A stretch of DNA of 64,000 nucleotides from an uncultured Prevotellaceae bacterium. GTDB lineage: Bacteria > Bacteroidota > Bacteroidia > Bacteroidales > Bacteroidaceae. Positions within the stretch are counted from its first letter, which is position 1. Every line of letters begins with the position of its first letter. The notes beneath the pieces were generated by a model. It saw only the letters and a program-made list of their open reading frames with translations, ran no database searches and was not told the origin of the DNA. Location of the stretch: NCBI GenBank assembly GCA_902774925.1, contig CACYKE010000005.1, forward strand, positions 1-64,000, given 5' to 3'. Positions 16,035 to 27,000 of this stretch are shown here, piece by piece. The position numbers were made by a program, and so were the translations under genes.

Positions 16035-18101
16035 TTAGTTATTGGTTTCGTTATTTTCCGAAGTTTCTGCGCTATCCGACTGATTCGTGTCGCCCGATTC
16101 GCCATTCGCCTTGGCCTCGAGTTCCTTGGCACGACGCTCGGCCATTGCCTCGGCCTCGGCACGCTGCTGGGCTTCGATGAGCTCCTCCGCACGGCTGGTC
16201 CAGGGACGCTTGCCGAAAATCCGCTCTACGTCGTCGGCAAAGATAACCTCACGTTCTACCAGCAATTGCGCCAGTTGGGCGTGACCGTCTTTGTGTTCCG
16301 TCAATATCTGCTTCGCACGCTCGTACTGTTCGTTCACCATCTTCAGCACCTCTTCGTCCATCAGTTTGGCAGTGGTCTCTGAATAAGGCTTTTGGAACGT
16401 GTATTCCTGCTGGTTATAGTAGCATACGTTGGGCAGTTTGTCCGACATACCTGCATAGGCTACCATACCGTAAGCCTGCTTCGTGGTGCGCTCGAGGTCG
16501 TTCATAGCTCCTGTCGAGATATGACCGATGAACAGTTCTTCTGCAGCACGGCCACCAAGCAGCGAACACATCTCGTCGAGCATGGCTTCCTTGGTTTGCA
16601 ACACGCGTTCCTCAGGCAGATACCACGCAGCACCCAGAGCTCTTCCGCGAGGTACAATGCTCACCTTCACCAGCGGATTGGCAAACTCCGTAAACCACGA
16701 AATAGTGGCGTGACCGGCCTCGTGAATGGCTATCGACTTCTTCTCAGCCTCCGTCATCACCTTCGTCTTCTTCTCCAGACCTCCGATAATGCGGTCAACG
16801 GCATCCAGGAAGTCCTGCTTGCCCACCTTCTCACGATTGAAACGGGCGGCAATCAGGGCGGCCTCGTTACAAACATTGGCTATGTCGGCACCCGAGAATC
16901 CTGGCGTCTGACGGGCGAGGAAATCAACATCGACGCTCTCGTCGAGCTTCAGCGGCTTCAGGTGTACCATGAATACCTCCTTACGCTCGTTCAGGTCGGG
17001 CAGGTCGACGTGTATCTGACGGTCGAAACGGCCCGCACGCAACAGGGCAGAATCGAGCATGTCGGCACGGTTCGTAGCTGCCAGCGTGATGATACCGCTG
17101 TTCGTGCCAAAACCGTCCATCTCTGTCAACAGGGCGTTCAGCGTGTTCTCGCGCTCGTCGTTACCACCCATCGCTGGATTCTTCGAACGCGCACGGCCTA
17201 CGGCGTCAATCTCGTCGATGAAGATGATGCAAGGCGCCTTCGTCTTGGCCTTCTCAAAGAGGTCGCGAACGCGCGAAGCACCGACACCGACGAACATCTC
17301 GACGAAGTCGGAACCCGACATCGAGAAGAACGGCACACCAGCCTCACCGGCAACAGCCTTCGCCAACAGCGTCTTACCCGTTCCCGGAGGTCCTACGAGC
17401 AGTGCTCCCTTGGGAATTTTACCGCCCAGGTCGGTATATTTCTGCGGATTCTTCAGGAAATCCACAATCTCCTGCATCTCCTGCTTGGCACCAGCCTGTC
17501 CGGCAACATCCTTGAACGTGATGCCCAGATCGCCGCCCTTTTCATACATCTGCGCCTTCGACTTGCCCACGCTGAAGATGCCACCGCCCATTCCGGCACC
17601 GGCACCACCGCCCATGCGTCTCATCAGATACATCCAGACGAGGATGATGCCGCCGAAGAACAGGATGTTCATCAGCAGTGAATTGAAGAACTCGCTCTCC
17701 TTCGAGTTGTCGTAGGCAAACTTACCGCTGAACTTCTGTTCCTCGCGAGCCTGATTAATAAATTGCTCCACCTGGTCCACCGAACCAATGGCCACCATGA
17801 CGCTGGGGTCCTTGCCTGTCTTGTCGACACCCTGATGGAAAACGTCGCGGATGTGTTCCGGCTTGACATACATCTGCAGGGTGTTCTCATACTTGTTGAC
17901 CACAATCTTCTCCGCGTACCCTTTCATGACCATCGTCTTGAAGTCCGAGTAACTCGTCTCAGTCCTGACGCTCGATTTCTCGTTGCCCTGCGTAAAGTAG
18001 AGCATCACCAGGGCGATAATGACTAGGCCGTAGATCCAGTTCATGTTGAATCGCGGCATATTCATCTGGGGCTTGTTATTTTGTTTGTTCTGTTGTTCCA
18101 T
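16035..18101 (-). CDS. ftsH: ATP-dependent zinc metalloprotease FtsH
   Basis: A 688-residue membrane AAA+ protease. Two TM helices (about 17-35 and 135-160) flank a periplasmic domain. The AAA domain has Walker A '[13 protein letters not shown]', Walker B '[12 protein letters not shown]', and the second region of homology '[20 protein letters not shown]'. The protease has HEAGH at about 463. The C-terminus is a Glu/Ala/Lys-rich tail. Its start codon overlaps the rsfS stop by one base (18101), indicating translational coupling. Confidence 0.97.
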   Translation of the reverse strand: MEQQNKQNNKPQMNMPRFNMNWIYGLVIIALVMLYFTQGNEKSSVRTETSYSDFKTMVMKGYAEKIVVNKYENTLQMYVKPEHIRDVFHQGVDKTGKDPSVMVAIGSVDQVEQFINQAREEQKFSGKFAYDNSKESEFFNSLLMNILFFGGIILVWMYLMRRMGGGAGAGMGGGIFSVGKSKAQMYEKGGDLGITFKDVAGQAGAKQEMQEIVDFLKNPQKYTDLGGKIPKGALLVGPPGTGKTLLAKAVAGEAGVPFFSMSGSDFVEMFVGVGASRVRDLFEKAKTKAPCIIFIDEIDAVGRARSKNPAMGGNDERENTLNALLTEMDGFGTNSGIITLAATNRADMLDSALLRAGRFDRQIHVDLPDLNERKEVFMVHLKPLKLDESVDVDFLARQTPGFSGADIANVCNEAALIAARFNREKVGKQDFLDAVDRIIGGLEKKTKVMTEAEKKSIAIHEAGHATISWFTEFANPLVKVSIVPRGRALGAAWYLPEERVLQTKEAMLDEMCSLLGGRAAEELFIGHISTGAMNDLERTTKQAYGMVAYAGMSDKLPNVCYYNQQEYTFQKPYSETTAKLMDEEVLKMVNEQYERAKQILTEHKDGHAQLAQLLVEREVIFADDVERIFGKRPWTSRAEELIEAQQRAEAEAMAERRAKELEAKANGESGDTNQSDSAETSENNETNN

Positions 18102-18460
18102 TAGTCAATGTCTTCTATCTGAGTTAATTCCGCATCGTCCCAAAGGTGTTCCAAATCGTAGAATTCGCGCATGTCGGGCACAAAGATGTGTACCAGCACG
18201 TCGCCATAGTCCATAGCCACCCACTGGGCATTCTCCAAACCCACTACCGTCGACGGCTTCTCGCCCAACTGTTCGCGGGCCATGTCGCCTACCGACTCGG
18301 TGATGGCCTCCACCTGCGACGGTGAATTGCCCTGACAAATTACGAAATATCTGCAAATGGCACCTTCGATACCTTGCAGGTCGGCAACGACAATGCGCTG
18401 GCCTTTTTTCTCTTGTATTCCTTTTTTAATTGTTTCTACTAATTGTGTCGTTTGTTCCAT
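18101..18460 (-). CDS. rsfS: Ribosomal silencing factor RsfS
   Basis: A 119-residue protein that binds ribosomal protein uL14 and blocks subunit joining when nutrients are low. The family pattern is clear: 'KKGQRIVVADLQGIEGAICRYFVICQGNSPSQVEAI' (quoted in part) and 'WVAMDYGDVLVHIFVPDMREFYDLEHLWDDAE'. It is the first gene of an operon with ftsH and cdsA, an order common in Bacteroidales, and has its own promoter at 18489-18496. Confidence 0.95.
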   Translation of the reverse strand: MEQTTQLVETIKKGIQEKKGQRIVVADLQGIEGAICRYFVICQGNSPSQVEAITESVGDMAREQLGEKPSTVVGLENAQWVAMDYGDVLVHIFVPDMREFYDLEHLWDDAELTQIEDID

Positions 18461-18488
18461 TTAATATATTAATGTGTATTTGATGGTA

Positions 18489-18496
18489 CAAAGTTA
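18489..18496 (-). promoter_or_regulatory. -7 box for the rsfS-ftsH-cdsA operon
   Basis: TAACTTTG on the minus strand, 29 bp before the rsfS ATG at 18460. Confidence 0.7.
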
Positions 18497-18589
18497 CATC
18501 ATATAATTGAAAAAACCGCAGAAACATGAAAATTTTGCGTTTTTTTATAAAAAAGTGGCTAAAAATTTTGCTAGTTTCAGAAAAAGCTG

Positions 18590-18597
18590 TACCTTTG
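18590..18597 (+). promoter_or_regulatory. Promoter of tRNA-Gln
   Basis: TACCTTTG, with TTTTG at 18566-18570 about 19 bp upstream: a good match to the Bacteroidetes -33/-7 pair. The tRNA begins 31 bp downstream. Confidence 0.7.
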
Positions 18598-18627
18598 CAG
18601 CGCTTTTCGAGAAATGCACTGCATTTT

Positions 18628-18698
18628 TGGGGTATGGTGTAATGGTAACACTGCAGATTCTGGTCCTGCCTTTCCTGGTTCGAGTCCGGGTACCCCAA
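18628..18698 (+). tRNA. tRNA-Gln (anticodon CUG)
   Basis: A 71-nt cloverleaf. The acceptor stem pairs TGGGGTA (18628-18634) with TACCCCA (18691-18697), discriminator A. The D-arm is GTG...CAC; the anticodon loop is TTCTGGT, giving CTG; the T-arm has TTCGAGT between CCTGG and CCGGG. One mismatch (A-C) closes the anticodon stem. CCA is not encoded, as usual in Bacteroidetes. It is followed by a strong terminator. Confidence 0.93.
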
Positions 18699-18700
18699 CA

Positions 18701-18739
18701 AAAGAATCGCTAAGTCCACGCTTAGCGATTCTTTGTTTT
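18701..18739 (+). terminator. Rho-independent terminator after tRNA-Gln
   Basis: AAAGAATCGCTAAG (18701-18714) and CTTAGCGATTCTTT (18721-18734) are exact reverse complements with a six-base loop, followed by GTTTTC. It may also serve the converging gene at 18760. Confidence 0.85.
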
Positions 18740-18759
18740 CTTAGGGCTTCTGCGCCCGA

Positions 18760-21204
18760 TTATTCCTTCACTAGACGCACTTCGTAAATCTCACCAATCT
18801 GCTTGCGAGGCTTGGCCACGAATTTCACGCGTACCTGCTGTTTGCCCTTCAAGGCCTCGGCAGGAATGGGGTAGGTCTCGTATTTGAATTCAGAGATGCG
18901 GTATTTGCCTGTGTTGTTGACGGAAGTTACGAGGACGTCGTCGACGAAGATGTCGAACTCATGGCTCTTCCATTCACCCACACCCCAGTATTTCAGTCGC
19001 AGACCCAGGTTCGTCTGTCCGCCAGTCTGCAGCAGATAGCTGAAATAGTGACCGTCGCGGGCATCGCGGAAGAATACGTCGTTGGTATTGCCTACGAACG
19101 AATCGTCTGTTTCCATAAAGTGGTCACTCTCGGGCTGTTGCTCGCCGGGCTGCACCTTGTCGGTTGTGCGAGCCTCCAGTGCCTGACGTTCCTGCTCCTT
19201 CTTGGCCAGATTGTCGAGATAGCCCTTGTAGTTGTCCTCCGTCAGCGCCAGCCAATACATCATGTAGCGCGAGTCGTGCAATTCGAAGAACGGCATCAGC
19301 TCATTGACCGCTGACGATGGACGATTGACCGTTTTTGTTTCCAGCATGAAATGGAGCGGTTGTCCTTCAATATCCTTTATCTGTGCGGCAATCTCGTCGA
19401 TGTTGTTATTGATCAGGATGGGAGCCTCGTTGATGGGCAGCTTCTTGCCCACGGCCAGCTGTCCGAAGCGGCTGTCGTCGGCTATCAGACCGGCCAGGTC
19501 CTCCGTACCCGTCTTCATGGCGAGCATGATGGGACCGTGCATCAGGGCTACATACTGCGGCAGGTTGGGCAGATACTTCACTCTGTTGTGCATGGGGAAA
19601 GTCACTTCCACCACGTCGCCCTTCTTCCACTGGCGGTCGATGGTGACGTACGACGACGGACCGGTGATGATGCTGACGGCCTTGCCGTTGACCGTCACCT
19701 TAAACTGTCCGGGCTTTACCCAGCCGGGATAGCGCACCAGCAATGGGAACTGACCCTTGCCCTGCGCGATGGTGATACGGCTCGTCTCGGCATAGGGGAA
19801 CTGTGTCTCCTGTCGCACCACGATGCCCTTCTCCTTCCAGTTCAGTTCGGAGGCCACGAAGAGGTTCACAAACAGCGCGTCACCCACGTGAGTATAAACG
19901 AACTGCCCGTACTTACCGTGATTCTCCATACCTGTTCCCACGCAACACCACATGGCCTCGTTCGGTGCCGAATAGTTGCGGTAGTGGCGCGGACGGGCCG
20001 ACGTGAAATACACGTAGCCGCCATGCTCGGGGTGCTGACTCGAAAGAATGTGGTTGAACGTTGCCAGCTCGTAGAAGTCGGCATATCGTGCCTCGGGATT
20101 GCGGCGGTGCAGACCCTCAGTCAGTTTCAGCATGTTATTCGTGTTACAGGTCTCAGGACCGTCGATGTCCTCGATGAAATCCTGACAAGCCTCCTTGCTG
20201 GGGAAGTGTTCGCGACGGCTGTTACCACCGAATGCCAGCGACCGTTCACCAGTCACGATATCCCAGAAGTAACTGGCAGCATCGTGATAAGGCTCGGTAT
20301 TCGTTGAGCCACATATCGTCTGCCCATTATCAGTCACCCTGCAGGCCTTGACGGGATAAAGGTTTGCCAGTTCGCTGATGCGTTCGAAGCCGACAACTTT
20401 CGGCACTTGCGTGTTGGCGTGCATGTTGTCCAAGCAGTCCTGACGTTGCGACAGGGGCAGCAGCAGACGCTTGTGCGAGAAACGACGGGCTGCGTCCAGA
20501 TACTTCACGTCGCCCGTAATAGCGTAAGCATCGGCCAGCACCTCGTTCATGCCGCCGTGCTCCGTATGCAGTGTCTGCTCTACCTGGGCGTCGCTGAGGC
20601 CTGCCGTCAGATTGATAATCCAGTCGCAGAAACCCAGGAACAGTTGCTTGGCCTGCTCGTTGCCGCAATATACCCACGCGTCGCGCAAGCCGGCGTACAT
20701 CTTATGCAGGTTGTAGTACGGCACCCACGCACCGTAATAAGGTCCGAAGTCACCCTTCTTATATGCCGACCAGATGCGGTCGCTGCCAGGCACGCCGCCC
20801 ACATAGCCCTTGCCCCACGTCGGGTGGTTCTTGGCATTGGCATCGGCACAGCGTTGCAACTCGCTGATCCAGTATTCCATGCGTTGCTGGCATTCCTTGC
20901 TGCCCGTAGCGGCATTGATGGCCATGGCCGTCAGATAGTGGCCGCCCACGTGGCCGTCCAGTCCGTCCCAGTTAGGATACGACTTACCCTTCGGCGTCAG
21001 TCCGGCCTCCTTCAGGTATGGTGCCAACAGGCGGTCGTTGTCGTATTTCAGCAGCACGCTGATGTTCAGGTCGCGAGCCTTCTTCAGCGGTCCGTCCAAC
21101 AGCGTCACGTCGCCCAACGGAAACTCGTCGGCATACAGTTTGTCTTGTGCCACAGCCGTCATTCCTGCGGCCATCAGCGCGATAAGAATCAGGATTTTCT
21201 TCAT
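18760..21204 (-). CDS. GH127/GH146-type beta-L-arabinofuranosidase
   Basis: An 814-residue secreted glycosidase (signal MKKILILIALMAAGMTAVA). The N-terminus 'FPLGDVTLLDGPLKKARDLN' and (alpha/alpha)6 blocks such as 'GHVGGHYLTAMAINAATG' and 'HTEHGGMNEVLADAYAITGD' define the former DUF1680 group. The catalytic region is 'PNEAMWCCVGTGMENHGKYG', where the Cys is the nucleophile bound to zinc in this family. The C-terminal 150 residues form an added beta-sandwich module ('FEIFVDDV'-like blocks near the end). It removes arabinofuranose from plant glycans. No SusC/D pair lies next to it in this window. Confidence 0.88.
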   Translation of the reverse strand: MKKILILIALMAAGMTAVAQDKLYADEFPLGDVTLLDGPLKKARDLNISVLLKYDNDRLLAPYLKEAGLTPKGKSYPNWDGLDGHVGGHYLTAMAINAATGSKECQQRMEYWISELQRCADANAKNHPTWGKGYVGGVPGSDRIWSAYKKGDFGPYYGAWVPYYNLHKMYAGLRDAWVYCGNEQAKQLFLGFCDWIINLTAGLSDAQVEQTLHTEHGGMNEVLADAYAITGDVKYLDAARRFSHKRLLLPLSQRQDCLDNMHANTQVPKVVGFERISELANLYPVKACRVTDNGQTICGSTNTEPYHDAASYFWDIVTGERSLAFGGNSRREHFPSKEACQDFIEDIDGPETCNTNNMLKLTEGLHRRNPEARYADFYELATFNHILSSQHPEHGGYVYFTSARPRHYRNYSAPNEAMWCCVGTGMENHGKYGQFVYTHVGDALFVNLFVASELNWKEKGIVVRQETQFPYAETSRITIAQGKGQFPLLVRYPGWVKPGQFKVTVNGKAVSIITGPSSYVTIDRQWKKGDVVEVTFPMHNRVKYLPNLPQYVALMHGPIMLAMKTGTEDLAGLIADDSRFGQLAVGKKLPINEAPILINNNIDEIAAQIKDIEGQPLHFMLETKTVNRPSSAVNELMPFFELHDSRYMMYWLALTEDNYKGYLDNLAKKEQERQALEARTTDKVQPGEQQPESDHFMETDDSFVGNTNDVFFRDARDGHYFSYLLQTGGQTNLGLRLKYWGVGEWKSHEFDIFVDDVLVTSVNNTGKYRISEFKYETYPIPAEALKGKQQVRVKFVAKPRKQIGEIYEVRLVKE

Positions 21205-21268
21205 TGTTTCACTTCGTATTTTGGTTTCATTCCGCGAAGGTACGAAAAAAAAGTGAGCTGACCAAACA

Positions 21269-22399
21269 TCAGCCCACCTTTTTAATACTCTTAACTCTTC
21301 CCAGAGGTTCGTAAGGCAGACCGAACACGTCGGCTACGGCCTTGAAGACCACTTTCCCCTCTACGATATTCAGGCCCTTGGCCAGTGAGCAGTCGTCCTG
21401 ACAGGCCTTACGCCATCCCTTGTCTGCCAGACTGAGCGCATAGCGCAGGGTGGCATTGGTGAGGGCCAGCGTTGAGGTGTTGGGCACTGCTCCAGGGATG
21501 TTGGCCACACAATAGTGCACGATGCCTTCTTCTATATATACTGGTTCGCTATGTGTAGTAGGACGTGATGTCTCGAAGCATCCGCCCTGGTCGATAGCCA
21601 CATCCACCAGTACCGTTCCGGGCTCCATGCTTTTCAGCATATCGCGCGTAATCAGATGAGGTGTTTTGTCGCCAGGTACCAGCACACTACCGATGACGAT
21701 ATCCACCGTAGGCAATTGTTGGCGAATATTGTGCGACGAGCTATACAGCGTATGTACATTGGCAGGTGTCTCGATGTCGAGCTGGCGCAGACGGGGCAGC
21801 GAGATGTCGGCTATCGTCACATCGGCTCCCAAACCAGCGGCCATACGCGCAGCAGCTTCGCCGACGACACCACCGCCAAGCACCAGCACCTTTGCTGGAC
21901 TCACGCCAGGCACACCACTGATCAGCTTGCCTTTTCCGCCTTTCGTTTTTTGCAGATAGTAGGCACCGTTCAGCGTAGCCATTCGGCCTGCCACTTCGCT
22001 CATGGGCTGCAATAGGGGTAGCGAACCATTCGGCAACTGCACCGTCTCGTAGGCCAGGCAGATTGCTCCGCTCTTCAGCATGGCGTCCGTCAATTCCTTC
22101 TCGCAGGCAAAATGGAAATAGGTGAACAGCAACTGGCCCTTCCTCACCAGACCGTATTCCGGCTCGATGGGTTCCTTTACCTTCACAATCATCTCTGCCT
22201 CACGGTAAACGGCCTCAATCGTAGGCACGATCTTCGCTCCGGCACCCACATACTCATCGTCTGAGAATCCGCTGCCGTCGCCAGCAGTATGTTGCACAAA
22301 CACTTCGTGTCCTCTGGCCGTCATGGCTGCCACACCAGCAGGCGTCATGCCCACACGATTCTCATTGTTCTTGATCTCTTTTGGAATTCCGACTTTCAT
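21269..22399 (-). CDS. ald: Alanine dehydrogenase
   Basis: A 376-residue NAD-dependent enzyme interconverting alanine and pyruvate plus ammonium. The N-terminus 'MKVGIPKEIKNNENRVGMTPAGV' is the family signature; 'LFTYFHFACEKEL' carries active-site residues; the Rossmann loop is 'VLVLGGGVVGEAAARMAAGLGADV'; 'DVAIDQGGCFETSRPTTH' and 'VANIPGAVPNTST' follow. Length is typical. It stands alone, with 80 bp to each neighbour. Confidence 0.95.
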   Translation of the reverse strand: MKVGIPKEIKNNENRVGMTPAGVAAMTARGHEVFVQHTAGDGSGFSDDEYVGAGAKIVPTIEAVYREAEMIVKVKEPIEPEYGLVRKGQLLFTYFHFACEKELTDAMLKSGAICLAYETVQLPNGSLPLLQPMSEVAGRMATLNGAYYLQKTKGGKGKLISGVPGVSPAKVLVLGGGVVGEAAARMAAGLGADVTIADISLPRLRQLDIETPANVHTLYSSSHNIRQQLPTVDIVIGSVLVPGDKTPHLITRDMLKSMEPGTVLVDVAIDQGGCFETSRPTTHSEPVYIEEGIVHYCVANIPGAVPNTSTLALTNATLRYALSLADKGWRKACQDDCSLAKGLNIVEGKVVFKAVADVFGLPYEPLGRVKSIKKVG

Positions 22400-22454
22400 A
22401 AGCTTACGTTTTTAGTTGAGATATAATGTTCCTTACAATTGGTATTTCTTCGTC

Positions 22455-23792
22455 TTACTTTTCAGTTCTCAACTCGAACTTCAAATGGCTCATGCGATGG
22501 ATGAGCACGATGAACAGTGCCTCGATGGCATAAGCAATGAGGTAGCTGTACCACAAGAGGTTGGGTGCAAAGTGCGAGACGAACCAAAGCACGGGAATGA
22601 CCGTCAGCGACAGGGCGAAGGAGATAAACAGGGCCATGCGATGATGGGCATAGAGCTTGTAGACAATCATGATAACATAAATATAGCAGAAGGGGATGAA
22701 ACTCAGTGAGAAGATGCGCAGGGCATGGTTGCTCTCAGCAAGAATATCGGGATTGCTGGCTCCGAAAAGACGTGAGATGACATTCGGATCAACCCATACA
22801 ACGATACAGATGAGAATCATGGCCGCAGTGATAAACAAGAACGATTTGCGCAGTACCAGACCGAAGGCCTCGTTGTCGCCCTTGCCCACCTGAATGGCCC
22901 CCAGCGACTGGATGGTGCGGCAGACACCAGCCAGGAAGAGGTTATAGATTTGCAAGAGGTTCATGCAGACGGCAAAAGCAAAAATACCCGTACGTCCCAA
23001 CGTCCCTAGCACAATACTGTTGGCATTGTAAAGCAACAGTGTCAGACACACAGAGGCTATGGCTAGCGGTGCGCCCTGAGAGATAATCTGCGAGAAAGCG
23101 TTCTTTAATTTCAATTCAACATCCTTGAATAGCAGCTGGAGGTGGTTGTCCTTGTAGCGGAAATGCCAGAACATGATGGCAATACCCACCACGTGGCCTA
23201 CGATGGTAGCCGACGAAGAGCCCGCGATGCCCCATCCGAAGAACTGGATAAAGACAATGTCGAGTGACAGGTTGACAGCGTTATCTATCAGGATGGCAAT
23301 GGAGACCAGTCGTGGACTGCCATCGACACCCACCATCGTTGAGAGTGCCCACATCACCATATAAGCGGGGGCGCCTAACAACATAATACTCAGATACTCG
23401 AATGTCAGCTGGTAGAGGTGGGCATTGCTGCACAACAAGTCTGTGGCGGAACCTGGACAGAACAAACCTACGGCGGTAATGAGCAGTCCTACAATCAGGC
23501 ATGCCGCCATTGACAGGGTATAGAAATAGGCTGCACGGGGCATGTTCTTCTTACCGATTTCCACCCCCACCAATATGCCTGCTCCTGTGGCAAGAAGCAT
23601 ATTCAGCGTGTACATAAACTGTACCACAGGACGTGTCAGATTGATGGCACTGACAGCATCCTCGCCAATCAGATTGCCAACGATGATGGCATCGACGACA
23701 TTACCCAGACAGCCGGAAAGGGCAATTAGGATAGCCGACCATAGGAATCGCCAATAGACTTTATTGAATTCTTTTCTTTCTTCTGTATTCAT
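22455..23792 (-). CDS. MATE family efflux transporter
   Basis: A 445-residue inner-membrane transporter with about 12 TM helices in two similar halves. 'SGCLGNVVDAIIVGNLIGEDAVSAINL' and, in the second half, 'GRTGIFAFAVCMNLLQIYNLFLAGVCRTIQSLGAIQVGKGD' (in part) match the MATE/MatE signature. It lies directly downstream of the peptide synthetase on the same strand, so it is a fitting candidate for product export. A copy of its first codons survives at 23947-23976, evidence that the pair was once duplicated. Confidence 0.9.
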   Translation of the reverse strand: MNTEERKEFNKVYWRFLWSAILIALSGCLGNVVDAIIVGNLIGEDAVSAINLTRPVVQFMYTLNMLLATGAGILVGVEIGKKNMPRAAYFYTLSMAACLIVGLLITAVGLFCPGSATDLLCSNAHLYQLTFEYLSIMLLGAPAYMVMWALSTMVGVDGSPRLVSIAILIDNAVNLSLDIVFIQFFGWGIAGSSSATIVGHVVGIAIMFWHFRYKDNHLQLLFKDVELKLKNAFSQIISQGAPLAIASVCLTLLLYNANSIVLGTLGRTGIFAFAVCMNLLQIYNLFLAGVCRTIQSLGAIQVGKGDNEAFGLVLRKSFLFITAAMILICIVVWVDPNVISRLFGASNPDILAESNHALRIFSLSFIPFCYIYVIMIVYKLYAHHRMALFISFALSLTVIPVLWFVSHFAPNLLWYSYLIAYAIEALFIVLIHRMSHLKFELRTEK

Positions 23793-23819
23793 ATTTTTCG
23801 GTATAACGGGATAACGAAT

Positions 23820-23976
23820 TTAGACTGAGAAATAGTCGAAACCTACAATGGTGTCAACGAAGCGATGCACGTAGTCGGCAGCCGTGGGCGGCCACTGGAA
23901 GCCCATGCGATAGAGCACCTGTGTGGTGTAGTCGTTGGCAGCCTCTATTAAACGCTTCTCTTTCTTTTGTATTCAT
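23820..23976 (-). pseudogene. Scar joining a lost MATE start to a lost synthetase C-terminus
   Basis: On the minus strand from 23976 the sequence encodes MNTKEREAFN, almost the same as the start of the MATE protein at 23792 (MNTEERKEFN). At about 23950 it passes, out of frame, into codons for 'NDYTTQVLYRMGF' and ends 'DYVHRFVDTIVGFDYFSV' plus stop, clearly related to the synthetase C-terminus 'NDYTTQVLYRLGF...DYVERMLTTIGGFGFFD'. The simplest history is a tandem duplication of synthetase plus MATE, followed by a deletion that fused the first MATE start to the second synthetase end. Confidence 0.8.
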
Positions 23977-24037
23977 CTTGCATTATTCAAAGATTGCGTG
24001 CCACATTTCGACTGTCGAAGTGTGGCACACTTAGACC

Positions 24038-27000
24038 TTAGTCAAAGAATCCGAAGCCGCCGATGGTGGTGAGCATACGCTCTACATAGTCCCATGACGT
24101 TGGCGAGAATTCGAATCCCAGACGATAGAGCACCTGGGTTGTATAGTCGTTATCGCGCTGGACATCGGCAGTGGTCTGACCGTGAGCCATGTCCTTATAG
24201 GCGAGCAAGGCAGCCATCTGCTTGGCCTTCTGCGGGTCTTGTCCTGCCTCGTCCATTGCCTGCTGGAACTCCTCCTGCTCGACGAAGCGGATGCCACCCG
24301 TGACACTGGTAAGGCCGGAGAGCACGTCGCCCAGGAACTGGCCGTGAATGTTATAGGGATGGAATACAACACATTCCTTCGGTGTCTGGGCCAGCAGTAC
24401 GATGGCCTGGCTCACCTCATTGATGGGCGAGAACTCCACACGCTTGTTGCGCATAGCGTATGGACAGCAACCGAGCATGTTGTAGATGCGGATGCGACCC
24501 ATGAACGAGTTGGTGGAGAAATTAGCCTGGAACTCACCATCGGTAGAGCGGGCGGCAAGGTTACCGACACGCATGATCTTCGCATTGAGGCCATGGAGGG
24601 CGACAGCATCGAGGATGATCCGCTCGGCCATGAACTTCGAATAGATGTACTGGTTGCCCAGATACTGCCCCATATAGAGGCGCTGCTCGGTAAATACCTC
24701 GTCTTTGATCTCGCCTACCCATAGACCGCGGGTACTGGCGGTGGAGATATGGATGAGCTTGGCTCCCGTCTTGATACAGAAGTCAACACACCGCTGGGCA
24801 CCTCCGATATTGACGTCCTCAATTTCGGTACCTTCTGAGAAGTGCTTCACCACGGCAGCACAGTTGAAGACGGTATCCACCTTTAGATTGGTGTCGATAT
24901 CCTGCGTGACATCGCCAAGAACAATATGGATGCGTTGGCCAAACATATCCTTGAAAGACTGGGCGAAATAATAGAATAGTAATGTACGCAGGCGACTCTC
25001 TGCGGCTTCCTGGTTCTTGCCACGCACCAGACAGTAGATATGAGGAGCATCACTGTCAATCAACTCGCGTAGGATATGGATGCCCAGATAGCCCGTAGCA
25101 CCGGTAATAAGGATGTTACCCAACGACTGACGCTCGCCCATGCGGAAGAATCCCAGTGTGTTACGCTGCAAGAGGTTGTTGATGGCCGTATAGTCGAAGC
25201 TGGCAACAGGGTCGTCCTCCTTTGGCTTTGTCGAATCGACGGCTTCACCCGTAATCAGGCATGCCAACTGGCGTGGCGTAGGATTGGCAAATACCTCACC
25301 ATACGACACGTGGAGATTGGCTTTGTCGGCCTCGATGATGACACGAGTGACGACGAGCGACGTACCACCGAGCTCGAAGAAATTGTCGGTAGCACCCACA
25401 CGGTCCAGTTGCAGGATATTGGCGAAGATGTCGCAGAAGGCACGCTCCGTATCGTTGGCTGGTGCCTCGTAGTCTCCACTGAGTGCCAGTTGTGGTTCGG
25501 GCAGCGACTTGACATCAGTCTTGCCATTGGGGGTCAACGGCATCTTGTCTAATTGCAGATAAGCCGTGGGAACCATGTATTTGGTCAGTGTCTTGCCCAG
25601 TTCGGCTTTCAGTGCCGTGATGTCTATAGGACGGTCGGCAGTGAAATAGGCACAGAGATGTTCAATGCCCTTGATCTTTCCAATCTTCACCACCACGTTC
25701 TTCATACCTTCGACAGCAGCCAGTGCGGCTTCCACCTCGCCCAACTCGATACGCAGGCCACGCAGTTTGATCTGGTTGTCCGTTCGGCCAAGGATGACGA
25801 CATCGCCCTCTTCTGTCCAGCGGGCATAGTCACCCGACTTATAGATACGCACACCTTGATAGTCGATGAAGCGTTCGGCAGTCATCTCCGGCAGGTCGTT
25901 ATAGCCTGTTGCCACACCGATACCGCCAATGTAAAGCTCGCCAACGACGCCTACCGGCAGTTCGTTGCCGTCGCTATCGACCACAAACTCCTTGTAGTTG
26001 AGCAACGGATGGCCCACGCTGACGCGGTCGGTATGTGTGAGTTCCTTACAGTTGGACGAAACGGTGATCTCCGTAGGACCGTACGTATTGAATATTCTTG
26101 CCTGAGGTGCTGCAGCGCGGAGTTTGTCGAGCAAGCCGTCGGCATATTTTTCACCACCGCACATGATGACATGACACTGCCCGATAGCCTCGACAAAGGC
26201 AGGCAGTTCCATGTATTGCAGCATACGGGAAGGTGTGGCGTTGATGGCGTCGGCTCCTGTACGGCGGAACAGGTCTGCCAGCATTGCAGCATTGGTGGTC
26301 TCATCCTCACTGGCAAAGACCACAGTCTTACCATTGAGCAAGGCAGCACCATACTCCTTCATCGACATATCAAACGACATGGTGGTGACACACAGCAAGG
26401 CGTGTACCGTCTCTGCTATTGCATGTATATGGGTGTTGACAGGATGCGCATAGAGGTAGTTGACGATACTCTCATGACGCAGCATTACGCCCTTAGGCTT
26501 GCCAGTAGAACCTGATGTGTAGATTAGGTAACAGAGATCCTGTGGAGTGATGCCGGCCTCAATGGGTGCACTGCTGTTGTCAGCAGAGAGCAGCTGCTCC
26601 ACGTCAATGGCATTGCCAAAGTCTCCGACTCGATCAGCGGTGGTAATGATATAGGCCGCATGGCTGTCGGTTAGGATGTGCTGTATGCGCTCTGTGGGAT
26701 ATTCGGGGTCGCAAGGGATATAGGCGCATCCTGCCTTCATCACACCGAAGGCAGAGAGCAAGGCTCTCGACGTACGCGGCAGCAAGAGGGCCACACGACT
26801 GCGAGGCTCAACACCATGCTGGCGCAAGGCATTGGCAATGCGGTTGGTCATGATGTTCATCTCGCGATAGGTATAGGTGGCATCGCAGGCAACCAGGGCT
26901 TTTACCTCAGGCTGCTTCTCTGCATAGTATGGAATACCGTCGTGATAGAACTTAAACAGCGGCGTGCCTGTTCCTACCTCGCGCAGATGACTCAACGCCT

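Noticed and set aside
16392..17681. A 429-codon plus-strand frame over ftsH
   Set aside because: It is the shadow of the ftsH coding sequence; no domain and no promoter.
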